A stretch of 64,000 nt of DNA from Pseudozobellia thermophila (GTDB lineage Bacteria; Bacteroidota; Bacteroidia; Flavobacteriales; Flavobacteriaceae), in contig NZ_FQYU01000012.1 in the NCBI RefSeq assembly GCF_900141855.1, forward strand, positions 41,607 to 105,606. The letters run 5' to 3'. The position numbers and the translations under genes were made by a program. The notes beneath the pieces were generated by a model. It did not search any database, was not told the DNA's origin, and saw only the letters and a list, made by a program, of their open reading frames with translations. The number at the start of each line of letters is the position of its first letter. The first letter of the stretch is position 1. Below, piece by piece: positions 62,659 to 64,000 of this stretch.

Positions 62659-63066
62659 CTAATCGAGGAATTTGGACTTCAGTTCGGGCGTAGGCACCAT
62701 ACAGGCCTCCTTTTTGCCGTACCATTTATAACGGTTGCGGGCCACAAAATCGTATACGATATCGCGCAAAGCCCGGGGAATCCACTGTAAAATGGAGGAT
62801 AGGGTCTTGTAGCCCTTCAATTGCTTGCCGATTTCGAGGGCGGCGTCGGACTTGACGTAGTAGGCCACGCCCGGTTCGATAAGGATGATGGAATCGACCT
62901 GGGAGGTATCGATGCCCCGCTCGGAGCACAGCCGCTGGCCCACCTCGCTTTGCAAGGCCGCATAGCGAAAGCTATCCTTGGTGTCGCGCTTGATAACAAA
63001 CTGCACGGCCCCGTTACAGAGGTTGCAGACCCCGTCGAACAAGATGATCTGTTTTGAATTTTCCAC
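62659..63066 (-). CDS. DCC (DUF393) family thiol-disulfide oxidoreductase-like protein
   Basis: A 135-aa protein with the defining DGVCNLCNGAVQF start, whose CxxC (VCNLC) suggests thioredoxin-like redox activity; the physiological role is unproven. The start codon is GTG (63064-63066): no ATG precedes the motif. The -7 element TATCTTTG (minus strand, 63078-63071) is only 4 nt upstream, so the mRNA is probably leaderless. Confidence 0.85.
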   Translation of the reverse strand: MENSKQIILFDGVCNLCNGAVQFVIKRDTKDSFRYAALQSEVGQRLCSERGIDTSQVDSIILIEPGVAYYVKSDAALEIGKQLKGYKTLSSILQWIPRALRDIVYDFVARNRYKWYGKKEACMVPTPELKSKFLD

Positions 63067-63475
63067 GGTACAAAGATAGGACGATTAAGCATGATGGCCT
63101 AGGGCTAGGGGAGGGGGGCTTCTTATTAAAATCGTCGTTGAACAATTCCTCCATTTTCTATATGACGTTAGTATTTAAAGTTGAAAAAATTGCGAGAGCT
63201 AGCCCCGCTATTTTTTATTTATGCACTTTATGAGATAGTGCTAATTAATTAACTATAGGGAGCTGGGCTAGATATTTTCATAGGAACCATTATTGGCAAT
63301 AGTTTTTTACATATAAAAACTATATTTTATTTGTGGTTTTTGGTCTTCTCCTAAGTATTTTAGAATTTCTCCAACGTTTCTACTGCAATCGATAGTTATC
63401 GGAAACTTTCTGTCAAATTGTGTGTAGATACCCCAAATTTTAGGACAGTAAGTTTAATTATTAAATTTACTGAAT
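63067..63475. other. A/T-rich gap between the DCC gene and the IS element
   Basis: No gene seen from 63067 to 63420; the sequence is A/T-rich, with small inverted repeats (GCACT/AGTGC at 63223-63241, CTAGCCC/GGGCTAG at 63199-63271). The promoter of the DCC gene is at 63071-63078. From 63421 on, the IS left end and transposase leader begin. Confidence 0.6.
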
Positions 63476-63751
63476 ATGACACGAAGAAAATTCACATCGA
63501 AATTCAAGACCAAGGTAGTATTGGAAGCCTTGAAAGAGCGGCATAGCCTTGCCGAACTGGCCCAGAAACACGGGATACATCCCACCCAGATCAGTAGTTG
63601 GAAGCGGGATTTTCTTTCGGGAGCCGAACAGGTTTTCGAAAAAGGGAAGACCGATAAACGTAGTGAGGCCGAGAAAAAGAACGATCAATTGCTCAAGACC
63701 ATCGGGGAGTTAAAGGTCGAGAACGATTTTTTAAAGGACGCCTTGCGCTAA
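63476..63751 (+). CDS. IS3-family transposase OrfA
   Basis: A 91-aa DNA-binding protein. Its N-terminus (TRRKFTSKFKTKVVLEAL) is typical of IS3 OrfA. A helix-turn-helix (SLAELAQKHGIHPTQISSWK, about 24-43) is followed by a leucine zipper (KKNDQLLKTIGELKVENDFL). The last codons carry the slippery sequence T TTT TTA (63727-63733), from which -1 slippage enters the orfB frame, so a fused OrfAB transposase can be made. Confidence 0.92.
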   Translation: MTRRKFTSKFKTKVVLEALKERHSLAELAQKHGIHPTQISSWKRDFLSGAEQVFEKGKTDKRSEAEKKNDQLLKTIGELKVENDFLKDALR

Positions 63752-63774
63752 GGCCTTTGGCCGAAAGAAGAAAA

Positions 63775-64000
63775 ATGGTACGCAAGGGCCATTCCAAACT
63801 GAGCATATCGGCACAGTGCCGTAGTCTAGGAATCCACCGATCAGGACTTTATTACAGACCGAGAGGGGAAACGGAACTGAACCTGGAACTGATGCGGCTT
63901 ATGGACGAGCATTACCTGTACCACCCCGAGAAGGGCGCCAAGCGCATGCACGTTTGGCTTACCCGTGACAAAGGGTACAAGGTAAGCAGGAACCGTATCG
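63775..64000 (+). CDS. IS3-family transposase OrfB (partial, runs off the window)
   Basis: The first 75 codons of the integrase-like catalytic subunit, in the -1 frame relative to OrfA. It starts at ATG 63775 (MVRKGHSKLSIS), with the frame open back to the slippery site, and shows the HTH-type region CRSLGIHRSGLYYRPRGE and HPEKGAKRMHVWL before the edge. The DDE catalytic domain is outside the window. It probably functions as the C-terminal part of a frameshift fusion. Confidence 0.88.
   Translation, partial: MVRKGHSKLSISAQCRSLGIHRSGLYYRPRGETELNLELMRLMDEHYLYHPEKGAKRMHVWLTRDKGYKVSRNRI

Larger units (their letters stand above)
63421..64000 (+). mobile_element. IS3-family insertion sequence, left part
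   Basis: The left end begins near TGTGTAGATACCCC (63421) or two bases later. The following run of C residues and TTTTAGGACA resemble terminal repeats of IS3-family (IS150/IS51-like) elements. OrfA and the start of OrfB follow. The right end is beyond the window, so the length, target duplication and integrity of the element are unknown. Confidence 0.8.

Noticed and set aside
1..64000. CRISPR arrays, tRNA and rRNA genes, prophage or integrative element
   Set aside because: Reading through the window I saw no regularly spaced direct repeats with spacers, no rRNA-like stretch, no tRNA cloverleaf that I could support, and no phage structural or integrase genes apart from the IS3 element at the right edge.

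Overview
The window looks like a chromosomal segment of a marine Flavobacteriaceae member (Bacteroidetes). Reasons: starts lack Shine-Dalgarno sequences; many genes carry the Bacteroidetes -7 promoter element TAnnTTTG a short distance upstream; and several genes are typical of the group (fused alpha/beta 2-oxo acid dehydrogenase E1, class II ketol-acid reductoisomerase, M1-like proteins fused to outer-membrane barrels, TlpA-type lipoproteins). I saw no rRNA, tRNA or CRISPR array. The only mobile element is the left part of an IS3-family insertion sequence at the right edge.

Layout. 1-136: tail of a 5-oxoprolinase subunit C (PxpC) gene. 0.5-8.3 kb: branched-chain amino-acid operon ilvD-ilvB-(SAM methyltransferase)-ilvN-ilvC-ilvA, with a terminator hairpin pressed against the ilvA start. 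8.4-11.6 kb: a GapN-type aldehyde dehydrogenase and an MFS exporter. 11.6-16.4 kb (minus strand): leuC-leuD-(LeuA/CimA-type synthase)-leuB. 16.6-31.8 kb: recG, an M1 aminopeptidase coupled to a patatin lipase, two related OmpA-like proteins, an M20 amidohydrolase, a UvrD/PcrA helicase, a YciO-type protein, a GT2 glycosyltransferase with a PD-(D/E)XK-like protein, and holA. 31.8-38.6 kb: DoxX, fused 2-oxo acid dehydrogenase E1, a catalytically dead M1-like domain fused to an outer-membrane barrel, and a LOG-family protein. 38.7-44.6 kb: DNA repair (uvrA; a radical-SAM plus partner pair; and, divergent from that pair, a LexA-like XRE/S24 regulator). 44.6-63.1 kb: mainly envelope and metabolism genes (GNAT, GGT, acyl-carrier-protein phosphodiesterase, glmM, EEP-family protein, sterol desaturase, LpxL-type acyltransferase, rhomboid, LVIVD-type lipoprotein, TlpA-type lipoprotein, outer-membrane protein, giant FAD/Fe-S oxidase, LpxH-like phosphoesterase, aroC, dicarboxylate symporter, DCC protein). 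63.4-64.0 kb: IS3-family element.

How they fit. ilv and leu genes together make Val, Leu and Ile, and the E1 protein could turn the same branched 2-oxo acids into acyl-CoA. The leu-operon synthase has the pyruvate-pocket residues of Leptospira citramalate synthase, so LeuC/D/B may also serve a threonine-independent isoleucine route alongside IlvA.

The strongest candidate for a poorly described system is at 41.65-44.64 kb. A radical-SAM/DUF4130-type pair thought to act on DNA is divergent from a LexA-like regulator that has a visible Ala-Gly cleavage site and Ser/Lys dyad. The 150-bp gap between them holds four copies of a TGGAATTATTCC-like operator placed around both promoters, which is the layout expected of an autoregulated, damage-inducible repair module.
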